Positions 8,847 through 17,998 of a stretch of DNA of 64,000 nucleotides are shown piece after piece. This DNA comes from Janthinobacterium sp. TND4EL3. Its GTDB lineage: Bacteria > Pseudomonadota > Gammaproteobacteria > Burkholderiales > Burkholderiaceae_D. The notes below the pieces were generated by a model. It did no database searches. It was not told the origin of the DNA and saw only the letters and a program-made list of their open reading frames with translations. The position numbers and the translations under genes are program-made. The DNA lies in the NCBI RefSeq assembly GCF_900156175.1, contig NZ_FTMV01000002.1:1-64000 (forward strand). Reading direction: 5' to 3'. Position 1 is the first letter of the stretch; each line of letters starts with the position of its first letter.

Positions 8847-8945
8847 TCTGCAAATTTACAATCTTTGCAGATTAACAGATTCGTCTTTGCATTATCTCGC
8901 ATTTTCACGCCTTGTTTGCAGGCTGGATTGTGCGAATAATGCAAA
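8847..8945. promoter_or_regulatory. Candidate ScfR/RamB operator array in the divergent promoter region
   Basis: A perfect inverted repeat, TCTGCAAA at 8847-8854 and TTTGCAGA at 8864-8871, has a 9-base spacer. Three further half-sites follow: TTTGCA at 8886-8891, TTTGCA at 8915-8920 and TGCAAA at 8940-8945. TTTGCAAA-type motifs are the known targets of RamB and PrpR relatives. The sites lie between the regulator gene (start 8818) and mmsA (start 8975), where they could serve both autoregulation and control of the operon. Confidence 0.6.
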
Positions 8946-8974
8946 CAGACCATACCCCAACGAGGAGACACCGA

Positions 8975-10483
8975 GTGACCACGCAAACCGCAATTCCGAC
9001 CGTTCCACTGTTGATCAACGGCGAGTGGGTCGAATCCCGCACCACCGTCTGGCGCGACGTCGTCAACCCTGCCACGCAGGAAGTCCTGGCCAAGGTACCG
9101 TTCGCTACACCTGATGAAGTCAACGCGGCCATCGCCTCGGCCCAGCGCGCCTTCAAAACCTGGCGCAAGACGCCGATCGGCGCCCGTGCCCGCATCTTTT
9201 TGAAACTGCAACAGCTGATCCGCGAAAACATGGCCGACCTGGCCGCCACCCTGACGATGGAACAGGGCAAGACCCTGCTCGACGCGGAAGGCGACGTGTT
9301 CCGTGGCCTGGAAGTGGTCGAGCATGCGGCCAACATCGGCACCCTGCAGATGGGCGAATTTGCGCAGAACGTGGCCGGCGGTGTCGATACCTACAGCGTG
9401 CTGCAGCCGCTGGGCGTGTGCGTCGGCATTACCCCGTTCAACTTCCCCGCCATGATCCCCCTGTGGATGTTCCCGATGGCGATTGCCTGTGGCAATACGT
9501 TTGTCTTGAAACCATCGGAGCAAGACCCGCTCGTGACGGAAAAACTCGTGCGCCTGGCCTTGCAGGCGGGTATCCCGGCCGGCGTGCTGAACGTCATTCA
9601 CGGCGGCGAAGACGTGGTCAACGCCCTGTGCGACCACCCGGACATCAAGGCGATCTCGTTTGTCGGCTCCAGCAAGGTGGGCACGCATGTGTACCAGCGC
9701 GCCAGCCTGAACGGCAAGCGCGCGCAATGCATGATGGGCGCCAAGAACCACGCCGTCGTCTTGCCTGACGCAAATAAAGAACAGACCCTGAATCAGCTGC
9801 TGGGCGCCGGCTTCGGCGCGGCCGGCCAGCGCTGCATGGCTGCATCGGTGGCCGTGCTGGTGGGCGAAGCGCGCGAGTGGCTGCCGGAACTGGCCGCCAA
9901 GGCGCAAACCCTGACGGTCGGCGCGGGCAAGGACAATCCGGACCTCGGTCCCGTCATTTCCTGCGCGGCGAAAGAGCGCGTGCATAGCCTCGTCGCCAAG
10001 GGCATCGAACAGGGCGCCGTGCTGACCCTCGATGGCCGCGACGTGAAGGTCGATGGCTATCCGAACGGCAACTTCGTCGGGCCGACGATCTTGTCCGGCG
10101 TCAAACCCGGCATGGTCGTGTATGACCAGGAAATCTTTGGCCCCGTCCTGATCGTCGTCGAAGTCGACACCCTGGACGAAGCCATTGAACTCGTCAACGC
10201 GAATCCGAACGGCAACGGCACGGCCCTGTTCACGCAAAGCGGCGCCGCCGCGCGCTATTTCCAGGAAGAAATCGACGTGGGCCAGGTGGGCATCAACGTG
10301 CCGATTCCCGTGCCCGTTCCCCTGTTCAGCTTTACGGGCTCGCGCGGCTCCAAGCTGGGCGACCTGGGTCCGTTCGGCAAGCAGGTCGTGCTGTTCTACA
10401 CGCAGACGCAGACGATCACCCAGCGCTGGTTCACGGATGCAGCGTCGGTGGGCAAGGTCAACACCACCATCAGCCTCAAGTAA
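8975..10483 (+). CDS. mmsA: CoA-acylating methylmalonate-semialdehyde dehydrogenase
   Basis: 502 residues from GTG 8975, chosen because GAGGAG at 8963-8968 is at ideal distance; an in-frame extension upstream would run through the operator region. Family features: [10 protein letters not shown] start, [20 protein letters not shown] cofactor pocket, LKPSEQDP, and nucleophile Cys287 in GAAGQRCMA. The C-terminal [19 protein letters not shown] is typical of MmsA. The enzyme converts methylmalonate semialdehyde with NAD and CoA to propionyl-CoA, the last step of the distal valine pathway. It is the first gene of a five-gene plus-strand operon. Confidence 0.95.
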   Translation: MTTQTAIPTVPLLINGEWVESRTTVWRDVVNPATQEVLAKVPFATPDEVNAAIASAQRAFKTWRKTPIGARARIFLKLQQLIRENMADLAATLTMEQGKTLLDAEGDVFRGLEVVEHAANIGTLQMGEFAQNVAGGVDTYSVLQPLGVCVGITPFNFPAMIPLWMFPMAIACGNTFVLKPSEQDPLVTEKLVRLALQAGIPAGVLNVIHGGEDVVNALCDHPDIKAISFVGSSKVGTHVYQRASLNGKRAQCMMGAKNHAVVLPDANKEQTLNQLLGAGFGAAGQRCMAASVAVLVGEAREWLPELAAKAQTLTVGAGKDNPDLGPVISCAAKERVHSLVAKGIEQGAVLTLDGRDVKVDGYPNGNFVGPTILSGVKPGMVVYDQEIFGPVLIVVEVDTLDEAIELVNANPNGNGTALFTQSGAAARYFQEEIDVGQVGINVPIPVPVPLFSFTGSRGSKLGDLGPFGKQVVLFYTQTQTITQRWFTDAASVGKVNTTISLK

Positions 10484-10492
10484 GGAGCTGCC

Positions 10493-11653
10493 ATGGACTT
10501 TGAATTGAGCGACGAGCAGCGCGAGTTCCAGCAGGCGGCGCGCGCGTTTGCCGAAGGCGAACTGGCGCCGCACGCGGCGCATTGGGATGCGGAATCGATC
10601 TTCCCGGTGGAAACCATCGCCAAGGCGGGCGAGATGGGCTTTTGCGGCCTGTACACGCCGCAGCGCTGGGGCGGCCTGGGCCTGTCGCGCCAGGACGCGG
10701 CCATCGTCTTCGAGGAACTGGCCGGCGGCTGCACCTCGACCACGGCTTACATCACCATCCACAACATGGCTACCTGGATGCTGTCGCGCTGGGGGCAGGA
10801 AGCCCTGTGCGACGAGTGGGTGCCGGCCCTGGCCGCCGGCCAGAAGCTGGCTAGCTATTGCCTGACGGAACCGCAATCGGGTTCCGACGCGGCATCGTTG
10901 CGCACCAAGGCCGTCAAGGATGGCGACTTTTATGTGCTGGACGGCACGAAAGCGTTTATCTCGGGCGCGGGGCAGACGGACATGCTGATCGTCATGGCGA
11001 GAACCGGCGGCGAGGGCGCGGCCGGCATTTCCGCCTTTGCCGTGCCGGCGAATTTGCCCGGCATCGTGTACGGCAAGAAAGAAGAGAAGATGGGCTGGAA
11101 CAGCCAGCCCACGCGCATCATCAGCTTCGACCAGGTGAAAGTGCCTGTTGGTAACTTGCTGGGCGCGGAAGGCGAAGGCTTTACGATTGCCATGAAGGGC
11201 ATCGACGGCGGGCGCATCAATATCGCCGTGTGCTCGGTGGGCACGGCGCAGGCGGCCCTGACGCGCGCGCAAACGTACATGAAGGAGCGCACGCAGTTCG
11301 GCCGCGAACTGGCCCAGTTCCAGGCCCTGCAATTCAAGCTGGCCGACATGCTGACGGAGCTGGTGGCGGCGCGCCAGATGGTGCGCCTGGCGGCCTGGAA
11401 ACTCGACCAGGAAAGCCCGGACGCGACGGCGTATTGCGCCATGGCCAAACGTTTCGCCACGGATGTGGGTTTTAATGTGGCCAACGATGCGCTGCAGTTG
11501 CACGGCGGCTATGGCTACATCCGCGAGTACCCGCTCGAGCGCCACGTGCGCGACACGCGGGTACACCAGATCCTGGAAGGGACGAATGAAATCATGCGCC
11601 TGATCGTCGCGCGAGCGATCTTGAAAGACGGCGCCACGGAGACCTTACGATGA
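10493..11653 (+). CDS. Acyl-CoA dehydrogenase, probably isobutyryl-CoA dehydrogenase
   Basis: 386 residues, the full length of short/branched-chain acyl-CoA dehydrogenases. Signatures CLTEPQSGSDAASL (FAD/substrate) and the C-terminal block GGYGYIREYPLERHVRD are clear. The catalytic base is Glu362 in ILEGTNEIMR. AAGGAG precedes the ATG. By operon context (mmsA upstream; hydratase, hydrolase and mmsB downstream) the substrate is most likely isobutyryl-CoA from valine, oxidised to methacrylyl-CoA. The next gene overlaps its stop by four bases. Confidence 0.9.
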   Translation: MDFELSDEQREFQQAARAFAEGELAPHAAHWDAESIFPVETIAKAGEMGFCGLYTPQRWGGLGLSRQDAAIVFEELAGGCTSTTAYITIHNMATWMLSRWGQEALCDEWVPALAAGQKLASYCLTEPQSGSDAASLRTKAVKDGDFYVLDGTKAFISGAGQTDMLIVMARTGGEGAAGISAFAVPANLPGIVYGKKEEKMGWNSQPTRIISFDQVKVPVGNLLGAEGEGFTIAMKGIDGGRINIAVCSVGTAQAALTRAQTYMKERTQFGRELAQFQALQFKLADMLTELVAARQMVRLAAWKLDQESPDATAYCAMAKRFATDVGFNVANDALQLHGGYGYIREYPLERHVRDTRVHQILEGTNEIMRLIVARAILKDGATETLR

Positions 11654-12435
11654 CTAAAGTGTATACCAATCTTCTGCTGGAACGCCGTGGCCACACGGCC
11701 CTGGTGACTCTCGACAACCCGCCCGCCCACACGTGGACCCTGGCCAGCCTGAACGCGCTGAAAGAACTGGTGGCCGACCTGAACGCGGACGCCGACGTGT
11801 ACGCTCTCGTGATCACGGGTGGCGGTGCCAAGTTTTTCTCGGCCGGCGCCGACCTGAACGTGTTTGCCGACGGCAACAAGGACACGGCGTTCGCCATGGC
11901 CGCCGCCTTTGGCGAAGCCTTCGAGGCGCTGTCCGCATTCCGCGGCGTCAGCATCGCCGCCATCAACGGCTATGCCATGGGCGGCGGGCTCGAATGCGCG
12001 CTCGCTTGCGATATCCGCATCGCCGAGGAACATGCGCAGATGGCCTTGCCGGAAGCCTCCGTCGGCCTGCTGCCATGTGCGGGCGGCACGCAGCACTTGC
12101 CGTGGCTGGTGGGCGAAGGCTGGGCCAAGCGCATGATTTTATGCGGCGAACGCGTCGATGCGGCCAAGGCCCTGGCCATCGGCCTCGTCGAGGAAGTCGT
12201 GCCAACCGGCAAGGCTGCCGCCACGGCGCTGGCCCTGGCCGCCAAGGTGGCGCGCCAGAGCCCCAGCAGCGTGACGGCGTGCAAGACCCTGATCCAGGGC
12301 GCGCGCAGCCGTCCCCTCGTCAATTCCCTGCCGGACGAACGCACCCTGTTCCTGGGCTTGTTCGATACGCAAGACCAGAAAGAGGGCGTGCAGGCGTTCC
12401 TGGAAAAACGTGTGGCGGAGTGGAAGAATGGTTGA
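11650..12435 (+). CDS. Enoyl-CoA hydratase/isomerase family protein
   Basis: 261 residues of the crotonase fold. The CoA-binding oxyanion-hole segments are visible (KFFSAGADLN, and INGYAMGGGLECALACDIRI), as is the family block LPEASVGLLPCAGGTQHLP. In this operon it would hydrate methacrylyl-CoA to 3-hydroxyisobutyryl-CoA. Its start overlaps the acyl-CoA dehydrogenase stop (ATGA), and its end overlaps the next gene by eight bases. Confidence 0.88.
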   Translation: MTKVYTNLLLERRGHTALVTLDNPPAHTWTLASLNALKELVADLNADADVYALVITGGGAKFFSAGADLNVFADGNKDTAFAMAAAFGEAFEALSAFRGVSIAAINGYAMGGGLECALACDIRIAEEHAQMALPEASVGLLPCAGGTQHLPWLVGEGWAKRMILCGERVDAAKALAIGLVEEVVPTGKAAATALALAAKVARQSPSSVTACKTLIQGARSRPLVNSLPDERTLFLGLFDTQDQKEGVQAFLEKRVAEWKNG

Positions 12436-13555
12436 GCCTTTGCTTGAAACCGTGAAAATCGAGGAGCGCGACTGTCCTGGCGGCATGAAGCTGGGCGTCA
12501 TCACCCTCGACGCGCCCAAATCCCTGCACGCGCTGACCCTGGACATGATACGCGCCATCGACGGCGCCCTGGTGCGCTGGGCCGCTGACGCTGCCATCGC
12601 CTGCGTGGTGCTGCAGTCGTCGACGGACAAGGCCTTTTGTGCGGGCGGCGACGTGCGCAGCCTGCGCACGGCCATCGTCGAGCAGCCCGGCATCGTGCCG
12701 AATCCGCAGGCGCTGGCCTTTTTTGCCGAAGAGTACCGGCTCGACCACCGCATCCATACGTATGCGAAACCGTTGCTGGTGTGGGGCGGCGGCATCGTCA
12801 TGGGCGGCGGCCTGGGCCTGATGGCGGGCGCCAGCCACCGCGTCGTGACGGAAAGCACGCGCATCGCCATGCCGGAAATCACGATCGGCCTGTTCCCCGA
12901 CGTGGGCGGCAGCTGGTTCCTGGGCCGCATGCCGGGACGCAGCGGCCTGTTCCTCGGCTTGACGGGTGCGCCGCTGAACGCGGCCGACGCCCTGTTTACG
13001 GGCCTGGGCGACTATTTCCTGCGCCAGGAAGAGCGCGCCATGGTGCTCGATGCGCTGGCGCTGGCGCAATGGCAAGCCAGTCCGCAGGCGAATCAACAGC
13101 AGCTGAGCCGCTTGCTGCGCGGTTTCTCGGCCCCGCCATCGATGCTGCCCGTCTCCGAAGTGCGCGCCAATTTCGACGCCATCGCCGCGCTGACGCAAGC
13201 GCCCACCTTGGCCGAAGTGGTGGCTGCCATCGCCGCGTATGACGGCGATTCGGCCTGGTTGCAAAAGGCGGCCCACTCGCTGGACAAGGGCGCGCCCAGC
13301 TCGGCCGCCCTCGTGTGGGCCATGCGCGAGCGTACGCGCCACATGAGTCTGGCGCAAGTGTTCCAGCTGGAACTCATTGTCGCCGTGCAATGTTGCGCCC
13401 ATGGCGATTTCCGGGAGGGCGTGCGCGCCTTGCTGATCGACAAGGACAACGCGCCGCAATGGCAGCCGGCCAGCCTGGCCGACGTCGGCGCAGCGTATCT
13501 CAATGAATATTTCACGGCGCCATGGGATAGCCATCCTTTGCGCGACCTGCATTAA
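12428..13555 (+). CDS. 3-hydroxyisobutyryl-CoA hydrolase
   Basis: 375 residues from ATG 12428, with GGAGTGGAAGA immediately upstream as ribosome-binding site. It is a crotonase-fold protein longer than simple hydratases. HIBCH-type blocks are present: AFCAGGDVRSLR, WGGGIVMGGGLGLMAGASHR and PEITIGLFPDVGGSWFL. A helical C-terminal domain of about 150 residues is typical of HIBCH. It releases free 3-hydroxyisobutyrate, the substrate of MmsB downstream, which explains why two crotonase-family genes stand side by side. Confidence 0.9.
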   Translation: MVEPLLETVKIEERDCPGGMKLGVITLDAPKSLHALTLDMIRAIDGALVRWAADAAIACVVLQSSTDKAFCAGGDVRSLRTAIVEQPGIVPNPQALAFFAEEYRLDHRIHTYAKPLLVWGGGIVMGGGLGLMAGASHRVVTESTRIAMPEITIGLFPDVGGSWFLGRMPGRSGLFLGLTGAPLNAADALFTGLGDYFLRQEERAMVLDALALAQWQASPQANQQQLSRLLRGFSAPPSMLPVSEVRANFDAIAALTQAPTLAEVVAAIAAYDGDSAWLQKAAHSLDKGAPSSAALVWAMRERTRHMSLAQVFQLELIVAVQCCAHGDFREGVRALLIDKDNAPQWQPASLADVGAAYLNEYFTAPWDSHPLRDLH

Positions 13556-13578
13556 AAGAACAACAGGAGACTTCAACA

Positions 13579-14481
13579 ATGCAACATATCGCTTTTATCG
13601 GCTTGGGCAACATGGGCGCGCCGATGGCCCGCAACCTGGTCGCCGCCGGCTTCCACGTGTCCGTGTTCGACCTGGCGCCGGCGGCAGTGGCGTCCTTGGT
13701 CGAGGCGGGCGCCACGGCGGCTGCGTCCGCCAGCGCGGCCGTGCAGACGGCCGACGCCGTCATCACCATGTTGCCAGCCAACAAGCACGTGCAGGAACTG
13801 TACCTGGCGGCCGGCGGCGTGCTGGACTCGGCCAAGCCCGGCGCCCTGTTCATCGATTGCAGCACCATCGCCGCCGATGTGGCGCGCCAGGTGGCGCAGG
13901 CGGCCAGCGAGCGCGGCTTTGCCATGATCGATGCCCCCGTCTCGGGCGGCACGGCGGGCGCGGCGGCCGGGACCCTGACCTTCATCGTCGGCGGCAGCGA
14001 GGCGGCCTTGCAGCAGGCCCGGCCTTTGCTGGAAAAGATGGGCAAGAACATCTTCCATGCGGGCGAGGCGGGCGCGGGCCAGGTGGCGAAGATTTGCAAT
14101 AACATGCTGCTGGGCATACTGATGGCGGGGACGGCCGAGGCGCTGAACCTGGGCGTGGCGCATGGCTTGGACCCGAAGGTCTTGTCCGACATCATGGCCA
14201 AGAGTTCGGGCCGCAATTGGACCCTGGAAGTGTACAACCCGTGGCCCGGCGTCATGGACGGCACGCCCGCTTCGCGCAACTACACGGGCGGCTTCGGCAC
14301 GGCGCTGATGCTGAAGGACCTGGGCCTGGCGCAGCAGTCGGCCCTGTCGGCGAACGCGCCCACGCCCCTGGGCGGCCTGGTGCGCCAGCTGTACCAGATG
14401 CATGCGCAAGCCGGTTATGCGCAGCAGGATTTCTCCAGCATCGTGCAGATGCTGCAGCCGGGCTTGAACAAGTCCGCTTGA
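13579..14481 (+). CDS. mmsB: 3-hydroxyisobutyrate dehydrogenase
   Basis: 300 residues. The N-terminal NAD-binding motif GLGNMGAPMARNL begins at residue 8. The substrate-binding segment DAPVSGGTAGAAAGTL and catalytic Lys171 in GQVAKICNN complete the beta-hydroxyacid dehydrogenase pattern. It oxidises 3-hydroxyisobutyrate to methylmalonate semialdehyde, the MmsA substrate. A CAGGAGA ribosome-binding site is seen at 13563-13570. It is the last gene of the valine operon. Confidence 0.94.
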   Translation: MQHIAFIGLGNMGAPMARNLVAAGFHVSVFDLAPAAVASLVEAGATAAASASAAVQTADAVITMLPANKHVQELYLAAGGVLDSAKPGALFIDCSTIAADVARQVAQAASERGFAMIDAPVSGGTAGAAAGTLTFIVGGSEAALQQARPLLEKMGKNIFHAGEAGAGQVAKICNNMLLGILMAGTAEALNLGVAHGLDPKVLSDIMAKSSGRNWTLEVYNPWPGVMDGTPASRNYTGGFGTALMLKDLGLAQQSALSANAPTPLGGLVRQLYQMHAQAGYAQQDFSSIVQMLQPGLNKSA

Positions 14482-14492
14482 GGAATTCTGGA

Positions 14493-14522
14493 CAAAAAAA
14501 AGCCCGCTGGTGAAAGCGGGCT
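14493..14522 (-). terminator. Intrinsic terminator (T-run on the minus strand)
   Basis: A perfect 8-bp stem, AGCCCGCT (14501-14508) with AGCGGGCT (14515-14522), has an A-run on its left, so the U-tract forms only in minus-strand transcripts. It therefore fits termination of the lipoprotein genes transcribed toward it. It may also help stop the mmsA operon as a hairpin without a U-tract. Confidence 0.6.
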
Positions 14523-14635
14523 AAATCCAATTCTTGGAAGAGTTGGAGGAGACAGATGCATTATGCTGCATCGCCACATATAACTCCAATTTATCTTTGG
14601 AATATCAACTATAGATTTCCATGATATCTCTTCCC

Positions 14636-14656
14636 GGTAGCCGCGCAGCGGCTACC
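14636..14656. repeat. Perfect hairpin just downstream of the lipoprotein genes
   Basis: Nine bases (14636-14644) pair perfectly with 14648-14656 across a GCA loop. It begins 10 bases past the minus-strand stop at 14667. No T-run follows on either strand, so it may protect the 3' end of the mRNA or act together with the terminator at 14493-14522. Confidence 0.45.
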
Positions 14657-14666
14657 GTTCCCTTAC

Positions 14667-15248
14667 TCAGGCCGGATTGCAGGCGATCTGCACGGTGGTG
14701 ATGTTGGCGCTGCCCATGGTGCCAACGCCAGTGCCCGGCTGTACGACGCACAGCAGATCTTTCGGCTGGGTGAAGACGCTGACGTTATAGGTGGCGCCAT
14801 CGGCGACAGGACCGGCCATGGTAAAGGCCGTGGCATCCTTGGCCACCGTTGTTTGTGTATTGCCATTGATCAGCACCAAACCGTCCACGGTCAGGCCGGA
14901 AATCGTGCCGCCTACCGTGTAGACGTTTTGCGAGCAAGAAACAGCGGCGCTGATATTGACATAATGACCCGCCGAGCCCGAACCACCGACGATGTTGCAA
15001 GTCATATGGGCCGGTTGTTGCTTGAAGGTGATGTTGTACTCGGTGCCGTAGTCGATGCGCTTGGCAAAGGTGAACGATGTCTTGCCGGCCGCGATGGGCA
15101 GGGATTCGCCGCCATTGGCCAGGATCAGGCCCTCATTGTTCAAGCCACTGATGGTGCCGCTGACATCATACGAGGCCTTGCCGCCGCAAGCGGCCAGTCC
15201 CAGGGTCAGCAGCAGCGCGGCGAGTGGGCGCAAGCAGGATAACTTCAT
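14667..15248 (-). CDS. Putative lipoprotein with two repeated beta domains
   Basis: 193 residues. ATG 15248 is chosen over an upstream ATG because GGAGAAA lies just before it. The signal peptide ends in a lipobox LAAC with Cys21, so the product is probably lipid-anchored. The mature part is two copies of a domain of about 75 residues. Each begins VSGTISGL or VGGTISGL, continues with GLILANGG or GLVLINGN, and ends in a Cys. Such domains occur in many proteobacterial surface or secreted proteins without known function. A paralogue lies 35 bases upstream on the same strand. No partner gene suggests a role. Confidence 0.7.
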   Translation of the reverse strand: MKLSCLRPLAALLLTLGLAACGGKASYDVSGTISGLNNEGLILANGGESLPIAAGKTSFTFAKRIDYGTEYNITFKQQPAHMTCNIVGGSGSAGHYVNISAAVSCSQNVYTVGGTISGLTVDGLVLINGNTQTTVAKDATAFTMAGPVADGATYNVSVFTQPKDLLCVVQPGTGVGTMGSANITTVQIACNPA

Positions 15249-15283
15249 GTATTTCTCCAAAAATAGGTGACGGATCGCAAGGA

Positions 15284-15874
15284 TTACTGCGGCGTGCAGT
15301 CAAGTGTGGCCGCAGTCGTGGCGGCAGAGCCCATCGTGCCGACGGTATCGCTGCTCGTGGAACCCTGGAAGCGGCACGTCTGGCCCTTTGGTTGAGCCCC
15401 GATGGAAATACTGTATGGGTCGCCGTCAGCAACGGCTTTGAATTCGTAGGAGGTGGCGCCAGCCAGTGGGCTGGTGCCCGTGGAACCCATTACCAGGTGC
15501 AAGCCGTCAGCGGTCAGCCCCGTGATGCTGCCGCTCAACACATAAGTGTTGGTGATGCAGCTGACCACGGCCGTTGTCACGGAGTAACTCGATGCCTTGC
15601 CGCTGCCATTCGTGATGGTGCAAACGGCGCCAGCCGGCTGCTGCTTGATCTTGATGTCATACCGGTCATCGGTATTGATCAGTTTGGTGAAATAGAAAGA
15701 GGACGAGCCGCTCGCTACCGGCAATTCTTCCGAGCCATTCTGCAGAATCAGGCCAGTCTTTGCCAGGCCGTAGACTTGGCCGCCGAGGTACAGATTGCCG
15801 CCGCTGCCGCCGCAAGCTGCCAGTGTGACGGCGCAAGCCGCCGCCAGCATCGAGCGCAGGTACAAATTTTTCAT
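15284..15874 (-). CDS. Putative lipoprotein, paralogue of the downstream gene
   Basis: 196 residues from ATG 15874 with a GGAG site upstream. It has a signal peptide with lipobox LAAC and Cys21, then two repeats. They are marked LGGQVYGL/GLILQNG and LSGSITGL/GLHLVMG, each closing with a Cys. The C-terminal TMGSAATTAATLDC matches TMGSANITTVQIAC of the neighbouring gene. The two are therefore tandem duplicates, expressed together from a promoter between 15875 and 16110. Function unknown; probably exported and membrane-anchored. Confidence 0.7.
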   Translation of the reverse strand: MKNLYLRSMLAAACAVTLAACGGSGGNLYLGGQVYGLAKTGLILQNGSEELPVASGSSSFYFTKLINTDDRYDIKIKQQPAGAVCTITNGSGKASSYSVTTAVVSCITNTYVLSGSITGLTADGLHLVMGSTGTSPLAGATSYEFKAVADGDPYSISIGAQPKGQTCRFQGSTSSDTVGTMGSAATTAATLDCTPQ

Positions 15875-16119
15875 ACATTCTCCAAAACGAATTAGGTGGG
15901 GTAGCGCAACACGGACGCTGGCGCCGCATTGGAATGGCGCCTATTTTAGTCTATCTGGCAAGCGGGATGATCTTGCCTTGTATCACCCTGTAACAATTTT
16001 TCGCCGGAAAGCGCTGGCCCGGCCCCATTTCACGAAGGGCGCAGCCGTGCTGGCGGCGGCGATCGGTGCGACAATAGAGGCAGGCTGCGCATCGTGGCGC
16101 GGCATCCATAGTGAGTTCC

Positions 16120-16845
16120 ATGTCTCTTGCCCCTGTAAAAGCTGTCGCGCCGCCCAAGGCCATCCTGTTTGATCTCGACGATACGCTGTGGCCCATCGCG
16201 CCCGTGATCGCCGCCGCCGAAATCCTGCTGCACGACTGGCTGGCCACGCATGCGCCCAAGGTGGCGCAGCAGTTTTCCAGCGAGATGTTGCGCCAGCATC
16301 GTTTGACCATGCTCAACGAGCAACCGCATTTTCATGGCAACCTGATCGAGTTGCGCCGTGCGGGCCTGCTGTCGGCCTTCGAGGCGGCCGGCGAGGATCC
16401 CGCCCTGGTCGATGGCGCCATCGTGCACTTTTTGGCCGCGCGCAACCGTGTCCAGCCCTACGACGATGTCTTGCCCGGCCTGGCCTGGCTGCGCCAGCGC
16501 ATGCTGGTCGGCTCTATCTCGAATGGCAACGCGGACCTTGAAATTATCGGCCTGGCGCAGCATTTCAAGGTATCGATTGCCGCCAGCGATTTCGGCGTGG
16601 CCAAGCCCGACGCCAGTATCTTCCTGGCCGGCTGTGCCGCGCTGGGCGTGGCGCCGCACGAGGCCGTGTACGTGGGCGATGACCTGTATTTTGACGTGAC
16701 GGGAGCGCAAGGGGCGGGCATGCGCGCCGTCTGGATGAACCGCAAGGGCAGCGACGCGCACCTGGCGGCCGGCGTGCGGCCCGACGCCATCTGCGCGAAC
16801 TTTGATGAATTGCTGCTGTGGCTGCAGAGGCAACTGGAAGATTGA
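16120..16845 (+). CDS. HAD-superfamily hydrolase
   Basis: About 241 residues from ATG 16120; an in-frame GTG at 16111 is equally possible since neither has a clear ribosome-binding site. HAD motif I is FDLDDTLW, motif II is VGSISNGN, and the C-terminal motif is YVGDDLYFDVTGAQGAGMRA. The helical cap sits after motif I, as in the phosphoglycolate phosphatase/haloacid dehalogenase subfamily. It is a cytoplasmic phosphatase by family; the substrate cannot be predicted. hrcA follows in the same direction. Confidence 0.85.
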   Translation: MSLAPVKAVAPPKAILFDLDDTLWPIAPVIAAAEILLHDWLATHAPKVAQQFSSEMLRQHRLTMLNEQPHFHGNLIELRRAGLLSAFEAAGEDPALVDGAIVHFLAARNRVQPYDDVLPGLAWLRQRMLVGSISNGNADLEIIGLAQHFKVSIAASDFGVAKPDASIFLAGCAALGVAPHEAVYVGDDLYFDVTGAQGAGMRAVWMNRKGSDAHLAAGVRPDAICANFDELLLWLQRQLED

Positions 16846-16945
16846 TCGCCGCTGGCCGGGCGAACGTGCATAATAGACGCTGTTGACGCACGTTTGGCCG
16901 CCTTCGTTGCCGTTTGCGTCACAGCACCTTGCTTAACTACACACC

Positions 16946-17956
16946 ATGCAACTCGATACACGTGCCCAAACACTGCTGAAAGCCCTGGTCGAGCGCTATA
17001 TTGCCGACGGCCTGCCGGTCGGTTCGCGCGCCTTGTCGAAGATTTCCGGCCTCGACCTGTCGCCGGCCACCATCCGCAACATCATGGCTGACCTGGAAGA
17101 GCTCGGGTATGTGGCCAGTCCGCATACCTCGGCCGGTCGCATTCCCACGCCGCGCGGCTACCGCATCTTTGTCGACACCTTGCTGACCGTCAAGCACCTG
17201 GACGAGCAGCTGGTGGAATCGCCGCTGCGCCTGCAGACGCCGCAACGCACCATCGCCAATGCGGCGCAGATGCTGTCGTCGCTGTCGCAGTTTGCCGGCG
17301 TCGTGCTCAGCCCGCGCCGTGAATCCGTGTTCCAGCAAATCGAATTCCTGCGCCTGTCGGAAAAACGCATCCTGCTCGTCATCGTCGCCCCGGGCGGCGA
17401 CGTGCAGAACCGCTTATTGTTGACGGAGGCCGACTATACGCCCGCGCAGCTGGTGCAGTCAGCCAACTACATCAACCAGAATTACGGCGGCCTGTCATTC
17501 GACGCCGTGCGCGTGCGTCTGCAGGGCGAACTGCGCCAGCTGCGCGACGATATGGGCAGCCTGATGCAGGCGGCCGTGGAAGCGGGCAGCGAAGCGATGG
17601 CTGACCATAGCGACGACATGGTGATTTCCGGCGAGCGCAACTTGCTCAGCGTGAGCGACCTGTCATCGAACATGCATTCGCTGCGCCAGATGTTCGACAT
17701 GTTCGAGCAAAAGACGGGCCTGATGCAGCTGCTCGACGTGTCGAGCAAGGCGACGGGCGTGCAGATTTTCATCGGCGGCGAGTCGAACCTGGTGCCGATG
17801 GATGAGATGAGCGTGGTGACGGCGCCGTATGAAGTCAACGGCAAGATTGTGGGAACGCTGGGAGTGATCGGCCCGACCCGCATGGCCTACGAGCGGGTCA
17901 TTCCGATTGTCGATATCACGGCAAAATTGCTGTCCAACGCATTGAGCCATCATTGA
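16946..17956 (+). CDS. hrcA: Heat-inducible transcription repressor HrcA
   Basis: 336 residues. The winged-helix N-terminus contains the invariant blocks [20 protein letters not shown] and [20 protein letters not shown]. The middle GAF-like domain and C-terminal [20 protein letters not shown] are also diagnostic. HrcA binds CIRCE operators to repress groE/dnaK and needs GroEL to fold. No CIRCE element is seen upstream of this gene, so it does not look autoregulated that way. It converges on fur. Confidence 0.95.
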   Translation: MQLDTRAQTLLKALVERYIADGLPVGSRALSKISGLDLSPATIRNIMADLEELGYVASPHTSAGRIPTPRGYRIFVDTLLTVKHLDEQLVESPLRLQTPQRTIANAAQMLSSLSQFAGVVLSPRRESVFQQIEFLRLSEKRILLVIVAPGGDVQNRLLLTEADYTPAQLVQSANYINQNYGGLSFDAVRVRLQGELRQLRDDMGSLMQAAVEAGSEAMADHSDDMVISGERNLLSVSDLSSNMHSLRQMFDMFEQKTGLMQLLDVSSKATGVQIFIGGESNLVPMDEMSVVTAPYEVNGKIVGTLGVIGPTRMAYERVIPIVDITAKLLSNALSHH

Positions 17957-17964
17957 ACGTCAGA

Positions 17965-17992
17965 CCGGCCGTTTCCTTGTGGAAACGACCGG
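17965..17992. terminator. Bidirectional hairpin between hrcA and fur
   Basis: A 12-bp stem with one mismatch (17965-17976 with 17981-17992) and a TTGT loop fills the 42-base gap between the convergent stops of hrcA and fur. Neither side has a strong T-run, so efficiency is uncertain. Confidence 0.5.
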
Positions 17993-17998
17993 CGGGTA

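Noticed and set aside
8819-11566. Upstream extension of the ScfR-type frame to over 1300 codons
   Set aside because: The extension is antisense to mmsA and the acyl-CoA dehydrogenase. The regulator's own ribosome-binding site and HTH start at 8818.
16846-16945. CIRCE operator upstream of hrcA
   Set aside because: No TTAGCACTC-N9-GAGTGCTAA inverted repeat was found in the gap.
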